Of a stretch of DNA of 64,000 nt, positions 28,407 through 38,012 are shown one piece after another; within the stretch, counting starts at the first letter, position 1, and every line of letters begins with the position of its first letter. This DNA comes from Priestia aryabhattai B8W22. GTDB lineage: Bacteria > Bacillota > Bacilli > Bacillales > Bacillaceae_H. A program made the translations under genes and the position numbers. Location: contig NZ_JYOO01000018.1 in the NCBI RefSeq assembly GCF_000956595.1, forward strand, positions 1 to 64,000, in the 5' to 3' direction. Below the pieces are notes generated by a model. The model worked only from the letters and a program-made list of their open reading frames with translations, did not search any database and was not told the origin of the DNA.

Positions 28407-29000
28407 ATGTTGACAAAAATTGTGAAATGCAGCATACCGACTGATAAAAAAGCATCTTTTTCATATACGCAACAGCATTGGGCTGCTCTTGCACACGTGA
28501 ATGGTTTCATTGGCCAATTAGGGGGTTGGAACGTGGAAGATGAAACAGATGCTTGTATTCTAGCTCTGTGGGAAGATGGAACAACTTATCAAGAATTCAT
28601 GAAGCATACTCATGATTCTATTTTTTATAAAAGCAAGCAGGATCAAACATATACGAATTTGGACGTTTCAACATCAGATCCGTCCTACTTCATCGGAGCA
28701 CGCTACAATTATTATAGAAGCAGCGCCATTGAAAGCCGTTATTTAGTAAAGACGGAAATTGAAGTCGATTTTTACGACAAAGAAGATATCCATGAGATGG
28801 TAAAAAGCTTGATAAATCCTTCTTATCGCTGTTTATCTCACGTTGTATCACCAATCGAGCATAGCAAGCTTGTCATCTTTTCATTATATGGCTCTGCTTG
28901 TCCGCAAAAAACGATTGATACTTTCGTTCATCCAAATGTACTGAATGCGTCTCAATACATATATCAATTAGAGAAAAATTGGAACTTTCTTTCCAATTAA
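28407..29000 (+). CDS. DUF4937-type protein (YdbC-like)
   Basis: The 197-residue protein begins MLTKIVKCSIPTDKKASFSY and has the HWAALAHVNGFIGQLGGW and ALWEDGTTYQEFM elements of the dimeric alpha-beta barrel family represented by B. subtilis YdbC. Family members resemble small monooxygenases, but no activity is known to me. It is a single gene closed by a shared terminator. Confidence 0.75.
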   Translation: MLTKIVKCSIPTDKKASFSYTQQHWAALAHVNGFIGQLGGWNVEDETDACILALWEDGTTYQEFMKHTHDSIFYKSKQDQTYTNLDVSTSDPSYFIGARYNYYRSSAIESRYLVKTEIEVDFYDKEDIHEMVKSLINPSYRCLSHVVSPIEHSKLVIFSLYGSACPQKTIDTFVHPNVLNASQYIYQLEKNWNFLSN

Positions 29001-29042
29001 AAAATAGAAGCCTAGGCCAGACGCCAAAGCTTCTATTTTTTT
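28998..29042. terminator. Bidirectional intrinsic terminator
   Basis: AAATAGAAGC and GCTTCTATTT arms flanked by A and T runs between convergent genes. Confidence 0.85.
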
Positions 29043-29701
29043 ATGATATGAACATCTTGATTTCGTACGGTAATGACTTCCTCCGTCATTCCTACAAACA
29101 AACCGCTTTCCACTACGCCTGGAATCATTGTAAGCTGTTTTTCCAGCACAGCGGGATTTTCAATTTCTGAAAAATGGCAGTCTAGAATGTAATTTCCGTT
29201 ATCGGTGATAAACGGCGTATGATCATCTAAAAGCCTAAGCTGCGGTACACAGCCTGCGCTGCGAATATGCTTCGCGGTCATTTCCCAGCCAAAACGTATC
29301 ACTTCAACAGGAAGAGGAAAAGCTCCTAGCGTCTTCACTATTTTCTTAGAATCCGCAATCACGATAAAACGCTTCGCTGCGTACGCAATCATTTTTTCTC
29401 GAAGCAGCGCTCCCCCTCCTCCTTTAATTAAAGAAAGCTCGCTATCCACTTCATCCGCTCCGTCAATTGCTATATCAATATATTCAACATCCGCTAAGGT
29501 AACAATAGGAATTCCTAGTTTCCTTGCCAGTTCTTCTGTTTTTTGAGAAGTAGGAACCGCTTTGATGTTTAATCCATTTTTTACTCGTTCACCTAGTTTT
29601 ACAATTGTATAATAAGCTGTTGAACCTGTCCCTAGCCCTACAATCATTCCATCTTCAACAAATTGTGCTGCTTTTTCACCAACTGCTTGTTTTTCAATCA
29701 T
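29033..29701 (-). CDS. rpiA: Ribose-5-phosphate isomerase A
   Basis: The 222-residue enzyme interconverts ribose 5-phosphate and ribulose 5-phosphate. Diagnostic motifs are VGLGTGSTAYY, the catalytic Asp in DGADEVD, and LIKGGGGALLREKM. It stands alone between two terminators. Confidence 0.95.
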   Translation of the reverse strand: MIEKQAVGEKAAQFVEDGMIVGLGTGSTAYYTIVKLGERVKNGLNIKAVPTSQKTEELARKLGIPIVTLADVEYIDIAIDGADEVDSELSLIKGGGGALLREKMIAYAAKRFIVIADSKKIVKTLGAFPLPVEVIRFGWEMTAKHIRSAGCVPQLRLLDDHTPFITDNGNYILDCHFSEIENPAVLEKQLTMIPGVVESGLFVGMTEEVITVRNQDVHIIKK

Positions 29702-29768
29702 ACGAAGGCCTCCTTACTCATATTGTACCCGTTTACATAAAAAAGCAAAAGCATTATGAACCCTTACG

Positions 29769-29803
29769 AAAAAACTCAGCTGACTATTCAGCTGAGTTTT
29801 TTT
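29769..29803. terminator. Terminator overlapping the end of the 199-residue gene
   Basis: AAAAACTCAGCTGA-CTAT-TCAGCTGAGTTTTTTT. The TAG stop of the minus-strand gene lies in the loop. Confidence 0.85.
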
Positions 29804-30383
29804 GAAACCGTGTATTTAGAAGAATTTTTTCTACCCAATACTGCTGTTTTGTACTGTTTGTCTGTTCATTGCTTTTTAGTTCAAACGTATAGTAAATATA
29901 CCTGCTTGAATAATCATCATTCACATAAGCATGATAAATGCTATACTTTCCATCTCTTGTTTGTTTTTTCACATAAATCGTTGCATTTTTACCTTTTAAC
30001 ATGTAATCAGGCTGAAACGCATCCATTTTTTTTTGAGCTTCTTTGCTTTTTTTCTTAGAAAATAAAGCCGTTATTTTCCCAGCATTGTATGAATCATTTT
30101 CCTTCGTTGATGCTGTCCATACTTCACGTTCATCTTCACTGCTTTTATAAGAAGATTTATGAATAACATACTGAAGCGGAAACCACATCCTATATTGATT
30201 GGTATCCGAAGTAAATAGTTCAAATCCATTGTCTGTTTGTTCATGATCGACCAAAAACGTACTCGTAAACTTATCTGCCTGCGCTTCACTTTTAAATTTC
30301 CCGCTTTGAAACAGCCAAATTCCTACGGCAATGACCAATGCTCCAGCTACTGATGCGGCTTTTTTTCGATCCATTGTTTCCAC
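29784..30383 (-). CDS. Membrane-anchored protein, diverged paralogue of the immunity family
   Basis: The 199-residue protein has the same layout as the anchored protein at 8397-9077: a positively charged start, one hydrophobic segment (AASVAGALVIAVGIWLF), then FTSTFLVDHEQTDNGFELF and TNQYRMWFPLQY matching the FLNKDKKVDDGFYEF and TGQYTMWFPEEY of that protein. Similarity continues weakly to the aromatic C-terminal part. No toxin gene is next to it, so it may be an orphan immunity gene. That role is inference; family membership rests on the sequence. Confidence 0.7.
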   Translation of the reverse strand: METMDRKKAASVAGALVIAVGIWLFQSGKFKSEAQADKFTSTFLVDHEQTDNGFELFTSDTNQYRMWFPLQYVIHKSSYKSSEDEREVWTASTKENDSYNAGKITALFSKKKSKEAQKKMDAFQPDYMLKGKNATIYVKKQTRDGKYSIYHAYVNDDYSSRYIYYTFELKSNEQTNSTKQQYWVEKILLNTRFQKNSAE

Positions 30384-30505
30384 ACACCTTTTAATACCCC
30401 TTTAACTTTCGATAATACCATATTGATGTTTACATCGTCATAAGGAGAAATAACCAAAGGATTATCAGAGCGCACATGCTAATTTAACTAGAAAAATAAA
30501 CTTTT

Positions 30506-31264
30506 TTACAATAGTAAATTGGATAACAAGCGCTGGGCTAACAGCCGGTTTGCTTTGCCCGGCTCTATCGTATACGTTATTAATTCCTGCTTTTCAGCTT
30601 CCGCTTTTATCAAACATTCACCCTTTGGAGAAAGAAGAGAAGTCGTGCTTTTTTGGTTCTCTAAGGCATAATTCACACTTGCAAAGTAAATACCATTCTC
30701 CGTACTTCTTGCAATCATTGCATAATCATAAAACTTCGGATCTGGTACTTCACCAGTAAACTGTGGATGAAACACAATGCTTGCTCCTCTTACAGCAGCC
30801 CATCGAACAGTTTCAGGATAGCGCCATCCCTCGTGGCAAATAACAATACCGAATTTCACGCCGTTTATTTCAAACAACTGGCGGCCATTTCCAGGCTTAT
30901 AACCAAATTGATCTTCTGCTGGATCAATTTGATTTTTAGTTTGATACCCTAATTCTTTTCCATTTTCATCAATTACAAAAGCAGTTAAATGCATACCAAG
31001 TTCGTCATGCCATTCCAGTGGTAAAATTACGTTGAGCTTTAACTGTTTGGCAAGCAACTTAACTTTATAAAGCGCATTTTGTTGAATTTCGTGATTGTAT
31101 GTCTCAACTTCAAAACCCACTCCTCTAAGTCCTGGCACAATTGATTCTGGAAAACATACAAGGTTACATCCTTCTTCTGCTGCTTGTTTCATACAATTTT
31201 CTACCGTTTCTACACTCTCTGCGGCTGACTTTGGAAATCTCACTTGCGCTAACCCAATTTTCAT
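30506..31264 (-). CDS. Carbon-nitrogen hydrolase (nitrilase family)
   Basis: The 252-residue protein has the nitrilase core: Glu in LVCFPES near residue 41, a TKNQIDP region containing the candidate Lys, and the nucleophile Cys in IVICHEGWRYPE. It hydrolyses an amide or nitrile bond; the substrate is unknown. GGAGG precedes the ATG. It lies downstream of a terminator and is not in the PTS operon. Confidence 0.88.
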   Translation of the reverse strand: MKIGLAQVRFPKSAAESVETVENCMKQAAEEGCNLVCFPESIVPGLRGVGFEVETYNHEIQQNALYKVKLLAKQLKLNVILPLEWHDELGMHLTAFVIDENGKELGYQTKNQIDPAEDQFGYKPGNGRQLFEINGVKFGIVICHEGWRYPETVRWAAVRGASIVFHPQFTGEVPDPKFYDYAMIARSTENGIYFASVNYALENQKSTTSLLSPKGECLIKAEAEKQELITYTIEPGKANRLLAQRLLSNLLL

Positions 31265-31289
31265 TCATTGCTCCTCCACTTCCAACATC

Positions 31290-31327
31290 ATAAAAAACTC
31301 ATGCTACTAGCGTAACATGAGTTTTTT
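31290..31327. terminator. Intrinsic terminator of the ascorbate-type PTS operon
   Basis: AAAAAACTCATG and CATGAGTTTTTT arms with loop CTACTAGCGTAA, followed by the EIIC stop side. Confidence 0.85.
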
Positions 31328-31331
31328 ATCT

Positions 31332-32594
31332 TTAGGTAAATAATTTAATTAGCATGCTGAGAAGAATACCTACTGCACTAAAGTCCGAATCTCCAAATGT
31401 TGTGCCTTTAAAACCTAACGACGCGAGAACAGGCAGTAAAATAGCCGGTAAAAAACTAATTAAGATTCCATTGGCAAATGACCCGACCACTGCTCCTCTT
31501 CTTCCACCCGTTGCATTTCCAAACACTCCCGCGGCGGCTCCGGTAAAAAAGTGTGGAACGAGGCCTGGCACGATAATACTTAGCCCAAATAAAGGCAAAA
31601 AGAACATTGAAATAAGGCCTGCGATAAAGCTTGAGAAGAATCCGATCACCACTGCATTAGGAGCAAAAGGAAACACTGTTGGACAATCTAAAGCTGGAAT
31701 GGCATTTGGTACCGCTTTGTCTGCAATTCCTTTAAATGCGGGTACAATCTCTGCTAAAAGCATACGAACACCCGCCAGCACGACATATACACCTGCTGCA
31801 AACGTGATAGCTTGAATGAGCGAGTACACAATAAAGTTTTGACCCCCGCTTAATTTTGTTTCAATAAATGCAGGTCCAGCAAAAAGCGCAACAACAATAA
31901 ATAAAACGGTCATAGTGAGCGAGACAGAAACGGACGTATCTCGAAGAAATCCTAAGGACTGAGGAACTTTAATTTCTTCTGTAGTTTTTTCCCGATTCCC
32001 TACTCGCTTGCCGACAAACCCTGCTACCAAGTAGCCTAGGGAACCAAAATGACCAACGGCAATATCATTTGATCCTGTAATTTCACGCACATAAGGCTGA
32101 AGAAGTGCAGGGAATAAAACCATTAAGATACCTAATAATAGCGCACCGATAAAAATCAGAGGTGCTCCTGTTAACCCGCCTGTAGATAAGATAGCTGCAA
32201 TCAAACAAGCCATAAACATGGTATGATGCCCCGTTAAAAAGATATACTTAAATTTCGTGATACGCGCGATAATGATATTTACAATCATACCTAAGAGCAT
32301 AATCATCGCTGTTTCTGTACCAAACGTTTGTTGAGCTACAGCTACAATTGCTTCATTATTAGGAATGATGCCCTCAACGGAGAACGCTTTATTAAACATT
32401 TTTCCAAACGCTTCAAGTGAAGCAATTAATATGTTAGCTCCTGCTCCTAGTATAAGAAAGCCCATAATCGTTTTTAAAGTGCCGGATACAATATCTGCAC
32501 TTTTTTTCTTTTGAAGCAACAAACCGATTAGGGCAAACAATCCTACTAGAATAGCAGGTGTTCCTAATATATCTTTCATAATTAAATCAAACAT
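31332..32594 (-). CDS. PTS ascorbate-type EIIC (UlaA/SgaT-like)
   Basis: The 420-residue membrane protein has about eleven segments and matches UlaA-type permeases, for example FLTGHHTMFMACLIAAILS and PNAIPALDCPTVFPFAPNAV. It transports a sugar or sugar acid, possibly ascorbate, while EIIB phosphorylates it. No UlaD/E/F-type catabolic genes are present in the window, so the substrate is open. It is 3 bp downstream of the EIIB gene. Confidence 0.9.
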   Translation of the reverse strand: MFDLIMKDILGTPAILVGLFALIGLLLQKKKSADIVSGTLKTIMGFLILGAGANILIASLEAFGKMFNKAFSVEGIIPNNEAIVAVAQQTFGTETAMIMLLGMIVNIIIARITKFKYIFLTGHHTMFMACLIAAILSTGGLTGAPLIFIGALLLGILMVLFPALLQPYVREITGSNDIAVGHFGSLGYLVAGFVGKRVGNREKTTEEIKVPQSLGFLRDTSVSVSLTMTVLFIVVALFAGPAFIETKLSGGQNFIVYSLIQAITFAAGVYVVLAGVRMLLAEIVPAFKGIADKAVPNAIPALDCPTVFPFAPNAVVIGFFSSFIAGLISMFFLPLFGLSIIVPGLVPHFFTGAAAGVFGNATGGRRGAVVGSFANGILISFLPAILLPVLASLGFKGTTFGDSDFSAVGILLSMLIKLFT

Positions 32595-32597
32595 GGC

Positions 32598-32873
32598 TTA
32601 CGCCTCCACGAAGTATTTTTGCAGTGCTCCTTTAATTTCCGCTTGATTTAAAATGTTTTGCAGCGCCACGACCGTTCGAGTACCATCATCCAATTGATTC
32701 ACAATATCTGCAGATCCTAAATAGATATCTGCCTGCTCCGTTTTACTAGTTGTTAAATCCGTATGAGATACCTGTGCTTCAACACCAAGTTCTACTAAAA
32801 TTTTCTTTACATTCATTTCCACAATAAAACTGCTTCCTAAACCGTTTCCGCATACAACTAAAATCTTTTTCAT
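32598..32873 (-). CDS. PTS EIIB component, ascorbate/lactose type
   Basis: The 91-residue protein has the phosphocysteine loop VVCGNGLGSSFI at the N-terminus. It passes phosphate from EIIA (fused to the regulator upstream) to the incoming substrate. It lies between the regulator (15 bp) and EIIC (3 bp). Confidence 0.9.
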   Translation of the reverse strand: MKKILVVCGNGLGSSFIVEMNVKKILVELGVEAQVSHTDLTTSKTEQADIYLGSADIVNQLDDGTRTVVALQNILNQAEIKGALQKYFVEA

Positions 32874-32888
32874 TTTTCATCTCTCCTT

Positions 32889-34916
32889 TTAATTTGAGTA
32901 AGCTTCAATTAACGCAAGCATTTCTTGTTTTGTTTTCATTGCAATAAGCTTGTCAATATTATCGTTTTCAGATAGCATCATCGAAAGCTGAGACAGTGCT
33001 TTTAAGTGGGTTTCATTATCAGTAGCAGCAAGTACAATAATCAGCTGCGCTCCGTGCTGCTTTTCAGTAGAAAAATAGACGGGCTCCTTTAAGCGAAGCA
33101 TGCTCATCCCCACACGATTCACGCCTTCTTCTGGCCTTGCGTGAGGAAGCGCAACTTTTGGCGCAATAACAATATAAGGGCCTAACTGTTCTACACTTTT
33201 AATCATTGCCTCTACATAAGAAGGTTCAATATATTCGTAGTTCAGCAAAGGCTTGGCAGCCAGCCTAACAGCTGCTTTCCAGTCATCTGCTGAATTTGTA
33301 AGCTGCAAGAATGGCTCCTGCAATACTTCATGCAACATTGGCTTTCTATCCTCTCTTACCATTTTTTTAGATTGCTGTATAACGAGTTTTAAATTAGCTA
33401 ACAGAGCTTTTTCATCTTGTATATTTGCATGCTGCTTGATAATACCCATGATGGCTTGAGTCGTTAGCTGAGAGGAAGCTGGTTCAACCAAATCGATTAA
33501 TCTCCGCTTTTCATCATCTGTTAAAATAGGATTCACAAGCATCACATTCATTCGCTTTTTTAACGGCGCAGTTGTAATAACTAAATCATAGCTTTCCTTA
33601 AATTGTTCATAGTCCCTTACCGTCATCGGCCCTATCAATTCAGCGTCTGTTAGCAGTTGTTCAAGCTGATACTGAAGCATGCGAGACGTTCCAATTCCAT
33701 TGGCACAAACAATAACAATACGCTTTTGTTTTTGCCTTCCCGCTCTTTTTTTCATCCATCCTCCAAAATGAAGAGCAAAATAAGAAATTTCGTCTTCGTT
33801 AATACGTGTTTGAAGGCTTTTTTCCAAAGAAAACAACGCTTTTTTTGTCAGTTCCACTATATCCTGATATTTTGTTTGAATAGCTGAAAGCATAGGATTA
33901 GGAAGATGAATATTATAGAGAAGCCTGTAATAAGCCGTCTTCAAATGAATATATAAATTTTGTTCAAGCCGGTTTCGATCTTCAAATACTACACAAGCAT
34001 AGGCTTGAAACCGCGATACCATTTCTTTTACAATGCTTCTCATCCAATCCTCACTATCTGCTTGATTTACTACATTTACTTTTGCACTTAGTAAGACAGT
34101 GGCAAGATAGTGCTTTTCTTGTGATGGAAGCCCAAATCCTAAAACGCTTTCAATTCCTTGCAGCGCTTTATATTGCCTGGTTTTTTCTAATTCGTCTTTT
34201 CTAGTAATCAAGGAGTCTACGTAGCGCTTGCTTTGAATGCGCTGAATACAGCATGTAAGCATATACGCTAATTGCGTCAGCATCTTGTCTGTAAACGCCA
34301 TCCCCAGTTTATCTTCACACTCCACAAGCCAGTTATAAATCATTGAATATTCGTAATCTGCTTTCATGACCCTTTTCAGCAATTTTTCTTGGTGTTGACT
34401 TATTAATTCCGTGATGTGTATATAAAGCAAATTTCGAATGTCGCTTTCAGATCCCTTTACTTCGTACCCATCTTTATAGCTGTACGTCAAAGATATGCCT
34501 TTCTTCGCCCACTTGTTTTTTAAGTCTTTAATGTCTTGCAGCACAGTATTACGGCTAACTTCTGTTTCTTCCATTAGCTGCTGAGTTCCGATTTTTCCGC
34601 CTCGAAGTATACACATCAAAGCAACGTATATTTGCCGGTCCTCAACTGATAAATAAGCAGATGGCATAACATGAGAAAATTGTTTAGCAACTTGATCCTT
34701 TGCTTGATCGTTTAGAAAAAAACCTTTTCCATATGTGTACTGAACAAACTCTAATTCTTGCTGACACAGCCAATCGTTAATTTTCTCAATATCGTAATAG
34801 ATGGTACGTCTTGACACTTGAAACTGTTTCATTAACTCTTGTACTGGTATAAATGTTGCAGCTTGAAGCAAAACTTGCAATACGGCCGTACTGCGTTTGT
34901 CTAACACATGAATCAC
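32889..34916 (-). CDS. BglG-family activator with EIIB-like and EIIA domains
   Basis: The 675-residue regulator has an N-terminal helix-turn-helix pair (about 1-140), two PRD domains (about 180-400), an EIIB-like domain with VIVCANGIGTSRM, and a C-terminal EIIA-2 domain with the phosphohistidine in KVALPHARPEEG. It should both activate the operon and supply EIIA activity to the EIIB and EIIC genes downstream. Its own phosphorylation state reports substrate flux. Confidence 0.92.
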   Translation of the reverse strand: MIHVLDKRSTAVLQVLLQAATFIPVQELMKQFQVSRRTIYYDIEKINDWLCQQELEFVQYTYGKGFFLNDQAKDQVAKQFSHVMPSAYLSVEDRQIYVALMCILRGGKIGTQQLMEETEVSRNTVLQDIKDLKNKWAKKGISLTYSYKDGYEVKGSESDIRNLLYIHITELISQHQEKLLKRVMKADYEYSMIYNWLVECEDKLGMAFTDKMLTQLAYMLTCCIQRIQSKRYVDSLITRKDELEKTRQYKALQGIESVLGFGLPSQEKHYLATVLLSAKVNVVNQADSEDWMRSIVKEMVSRFQAYACVVFEDRNRLEQNLYIHLKTAYYRLLYNIHLPNPMLSAIQTKYQDIVELTKKALFSLEKSLQTRINEDEISYFALHFGGWMKKRAGRQKQKRIVIVCANGIGTSRMLQYQLEQLLTDAELIGPMTVRDYEQFKESYDLVITTAPLKKRMNVMLVNPILTDDEKRRLIDLVEPASSQLTTQAIMGIIKQHANIQDEKALLANLKLVIQQSKKMVREDRKPMLHEVLQEPFLQLTNSADDWKAAVRLAAKPLLNYEYIEPSYVEAMIKSVEQLGPYIVIAPKVALPHARPEEGVNRVGMSMLRLKEPVYFSTEKQHGAQLIIVLAATDNETHLKALSQLSMMLSENDNIDKLIAMKTKQEMLALIEAYSN

Positions 34917-34924
34917 CTTCAGTC

Positions 34925-34942
34925 CAATTCGTGCACAAATTG
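34925..34942. promoter_or_regulatory. Palindrome upstream of PTS operon
   Basis: CAATTCGTGCACAAATTG has 8 of 9 pairs complementary and lies 9 bp before the regulator start. It is a candidate operator. Confidence 0.35.
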
Positions 34943-35040
34943 AAATACTTACTACGCTTTATGCTTTTACTATACTACGGGTCTCGCAAAATGATTAGAC
35001 CGAATTCACCCACATACATTGTGCAAAAAATGTACTCAAC

Positions 35041-35072
35041 AAAAAAAGAAGTGCTGTATGCACTTCTTTTAG
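35041..35072. terminator. Intrinsic terminator of the mur operon
   Basis: AAAAGAAGTGC and GCACTTCTTTT arms right after the murQ stop. Confidence 0.82.
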
Positions 35073-35075
35073 GGG

Positions 35076-35990
35076 TTAATCTTTAGTCTGCTGTACCTTA
35101 GCTTCTTCAATCGCTTTTTTTAAATGTCCGTCATGTTTAACAAGCAGCCGGTGCACTTCATCACCTTCTATAGAAGTAAGAAGCGCAAGGATAGCAGCTT
35201 TTGGCGTTTTGTAGGTTTGTAAACTTTCCGCTGCCTCTTCTGATGAGACACCTGTTAGTTCTGCAATAATATTTTTAGCACGCTGTACGAGTTTATCATT
35301 GGTCGGCTGTACGTCTACCATTAGATTGCTGTAGACTTTACCAATTTGAATCATAGAAGCAGTCGTCAGCATATTAAGAACAAGCTTTTGAGCAGTTCCG
35401 GCTTTCATTCTTGTAGAACCTGTTACAACTTCCGGCCCTGATTCTGCTACTATTGCATATTGTGCTTCTTGTTCCATAGCTGATTGAGGAGAATTTACAA
35501 CGCAGCCCGTTACTGTCCCCAGGCTGTTTGCATACGCAAGCGCTGAGAGTGTATAAGGAGTTCTTCCACTTGCAGCTATACCTACAAGAATATCTTTATT
35601 TGATAAATTAATCGCTTTCAAATCTTCTATCGCTTGTTCTTTGTTATCTTCTGCTCCTTCTAACGCATGCCGAAGCGCTTTGTCTCCTCCGGCTATAATA
35701 CCAATTACTTGTTCGGCAGGTGTACCGAATGTTGGTACACATTCCGATGCATCTAACACGCCCAGGCGTCCGCTTGTACCTGCTCCGATATAGATAAGAC
35801 GGCCGCCTTGTTTAAAAGCGCTGACAATTTCATCTACTAACAAGGCAATAACAGGAAGCACCTGATTGATTGCATGAGGCACTTGATGATCTTCTTCATT
35901 AATTTTTTTCACAATTGCCAGGCTTGATAATTCATCAATGTTTAAGGTTTGCGGATTGCGTTTTTCTGTTAAGATATGATTCAAGTTCAC
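35076..35990 (-). CDS. murQ: N-acetylmuramic acid 6-phosphate etherase
   Basis: The 304-residue SIS-domain lyase removes D-lactate from MurNAc-6-phosphate, giving GlcNAc-6-phosphate. Visible motifs are IYIGAGTSGRLGVLDASE, GIAASGRTPYTL and ESGPEVVTGSTRMKAGTAQK. It is the last gene of the minus-strand salvage operon, 35 bp after the kinase gene. Confidence 0.95.
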   Translation of the reverse strand: MNLNHILTEKRNPQTLNIDELSSLAIVKKINEEDHQVPHAINQVLPVIALLVDEIVSAFKQGGRLIYIGAGTSGRLGVLDASECVPTFGTPAEQVIGIIAGGDKALRHALEGAEDNKEQAIEDLKAINLSNKDILVGIAASGRTPYTLSALAYANSLGTVTGCVVNSPQSAMEQEAQYAIVAESGPEVVTGSTRMKAGTAQKLVLNMLTTASMIQIGKVYSNLMVDVQPTNDKLVQRAKNIIAELTGVSSEEAAESLQTYKTPKAAILALLTSIEGDEVHRLLVKHDGHLKKAIEEAKVQQTKD

Positions 35991-36025
35991 TGTGATCCCC
36001 TGCCTTTTCCACCATCATTTTTTCT

Positions 36026-36919
36026 CTATTTATACTTCTTCATGAACAAACGATAAGCCCCTTTAGCAGATGATACTTGCTGCATTGCCCACTGGATATG
36101 CTTTATTTCTTTTTCACATGCTTCCTTATAAACATTAAATACTTCTGGAACTTCTGTTAAAATGCTGCCTTTGCATGCCAGCAAGCAGCTCCCTTCAAAC
36201 TGCTGTTTCTTATACAAACGCAGCGTCATGTTTGCAAGGTTCTTTCCAGCTTGCTGAAGAATGTCACTTGCTTCTTGTTTATGATTTCTCGCTTGATTTA
36301 CAACAAGCAGAGTGAGTGAAGCAACTTCTGATTTAGGAGATGAATAGACAAACTTTTTTATATCGTGTATGGTATCTGCTTTTACATGTTGCAAGATTGT
36401 CTGACTAAGGCTGCTGTAAGGACGGTTTTGATCATGCTCTTTCGTCAGCAATATAAGTGCTTGAAGACCAATCCAATATCCGCTTCCTTCATCTCCAAGA
36501 AGATGTCCCCACCCTCCGCCGTATTCGTACACTCCGTCTTTTTTTCCAATGCCGACAGCTCCAGTTCCTGCAATGGTTAAAATGCCGTCTTTTCCACTTA
36601 AAAGTGCTTCATGTGCAATCATGGCGTCATCATATACCCCTACTTCTACCTGATAACGATTATAAAAATACTTTTTTATTTCTTCTTTAGATAATGCTTT
36701 ACTTCCAGCAAGTCCTAGTGAAATCCCTTTACATGTATGACCAGCAAGCGTCGTTTTGCACGCCGTAATACATTCATCAATATGAGTAATAGCCGTATCG
36801 TAATGAATAAGCAAATTGCCGTAACCGCTTTTTGAAACAGCAAGCTCTTGACCGTCTAAGCTGTACGCAACGGCTTCTGTTTTTGTTCCGCCACCGTCGA
36901 TACCGATAATATAGTCCAT
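36026..36919 (-). CDS. murK: BadF/BadG-family amino-sugar kinase (MurK-like)
   Basis: The 297-residue kinase has the ATPase fold start IIGIDGGGTKTEAVAY and the phosphate-2 motif TIAGTGAVGIGK. Family members phosphorylate GlcNAc and, for MurK, MurNAc. It follows MupG by 4 nt and precedes MurQ, so it probably kinases the sugar freed by MupG or GH4. I start at 36919 (MDYIIGID), since the longer frame begins inside the mupG coding region. Confidence 0.85.
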   Translation of the reverse strand: MDYIIGIDGGGTKTEAVAYSLDGQELAVSKSGYGNLLIHYDTAITHIDECITACKTTLAGHTCKGISLGLAGSKALSKEEIKKYFYNRYQVEVGVYDDAMIAHEALLSGKDGILTIAGTGAVGIGKKDGVYEYGGGWGHLLGDEGSGYWIGLQALILLTKEHDQNRPYSSLSQTILQHVKADTIHDIKKFVYSSPKSEVASLTLLVVNQARNHKQEASDILQQAGKNLANMTLRLYKKQQFEGSCLLACKGSILTEVPEVFNVYKEACEKEIKHIQWAMQQVSSAKGAYRLFMKKYK

Positions 36920-36923
36920 TTCA

Positions 36924-38012
36924 TCACCGCTCACAAAAAGCAAATTTATCCCATGGCTGCAGTTCATTTAAGAAGAAAATTTCCTCTTCTGCAATGCGCC
37001 CTACTACGTTAGTTTTCCCTGAGTTTTCCATGTCTAACAGCGCAATTTGCAGCTCCCCTTTGTACTGTCCGTAGAGCTCATTTTCTATTAAAATATCGCC
37101 TCTTCGAATGGAAGGAGTATGCGTAGGCTTGAATTCTTCTTTTTTATATTTTACTCGGCTTTGCGTAGAGCGAATTAAATAATCGGATACGTCTCCTCGG
37201 TAAAAATGAAACTCTTCCAGCACAATTTTCTTTTCAAGCTCAGTAATCGTATCATACAGAGTCACATTAAAGGTAAAGCGCTCTTGCTGGACAACATCGC
37301 GCAGCGACTTCATTTCTTCTTCCGATGCATACGCATTGGCGATAATTGCACAATCAATTAACTCCGTTTTAAAAAGATGCTTAGCCTGCACATCAATCGG
37401 AAGCGTGCGGTGCATCTCAAGCGTACAAAGCCCTTCAGTAACAGGCCACGGTCCAAAAGTAGCGCTTGGTGAATTAATAAAAGCAGCGGTTTCTAGATTA
37501 TGTTCTTTAAACAATGCTGAACACTTCCTAAAGTGATCATACGACAATCCTGCGTACCGATGAGGATAGAAATTATGCGATCCCAATAGCTGTTTTCGAT
37601 TTGGCCGGTAACTTAAAATATTATCGACATACTTTGTTGCATTGCTCATATTAATTTCAATTTTTAAGCCGTATGGATTAAAGGTCATAATAGACTCTTC
37701 ATTTCCCGTATAACCTAAATCAAGACGAATAGCATAAGCTCCTAGTTCGTGAAAAAAAGATAAGTCATCATAGGAAATGCCAAGCGCTCCAAATACGCGA
37801 GGAGCGATATCCACTACTACTTCCATCTCTAGCTCATTGGCAAACTCAATGATTTCTTTAAAATTTGCCATTACTTTTTTCTGATCGCCTTCAACAGAAA
37901 GCAAGCACGTAAAAATGCGGGTAAATCCGTATTGATGCGCAAGTGCTATATACGCTTTATCTTTTTCCACAGTCGAATGTTCCGGGTAAATCGCAATACC
38001 TAGCTTTTTCAT
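36924..38012 (-). CDS. mupG: 6-phospho-N-acetylmuramidase (MupG/DUF871)
   Basis: The 362-residue protein begins MKKLGIAIYPEHSTVEKDKA and has IRLDLGYTG and GLKIEINMSN, the MupG TIM-barrel pattern with a small C-terminal domain. In S. aureus MupG cleaves MurNAc-6P-GlcNAc imported by a PTS. Here the import PTS is of cellobiose type. Its start overlaps the EIIA stop (ATGA). Confidence 0.9.
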   Translation of the reverse strand: MKKLGIAIYPEHSTVEKDKAYIALAHQYGFTRIFTCLLSVEGDQKKVMANFKEIIEFANELEMEVVVDIAPRVFGALGISYDDLSFFHELGAYAIRLDLGYTGNEESIMTFNPYGLKIEINMSNATKYVDNILSYRPNRKQLLGSHNFYPHRYAGLSYDHFRKCSALFKEHNLETAAFINSPSATFGPWPVTEGLCTLEMHRTLPIDVQAKHLFKTELIDCAIIANAYASEEEMKSLRDVVQQERFTFNVTLYDTITELEKKIVLEEFHFYRGDVSDYLIRSTQSRVKYKKEEFKPTHTPSIRRGDILIENELYGQYKGELQIALLDMENSGKTNVVGRIAEEEIFFLNELQPWDKFAFCER

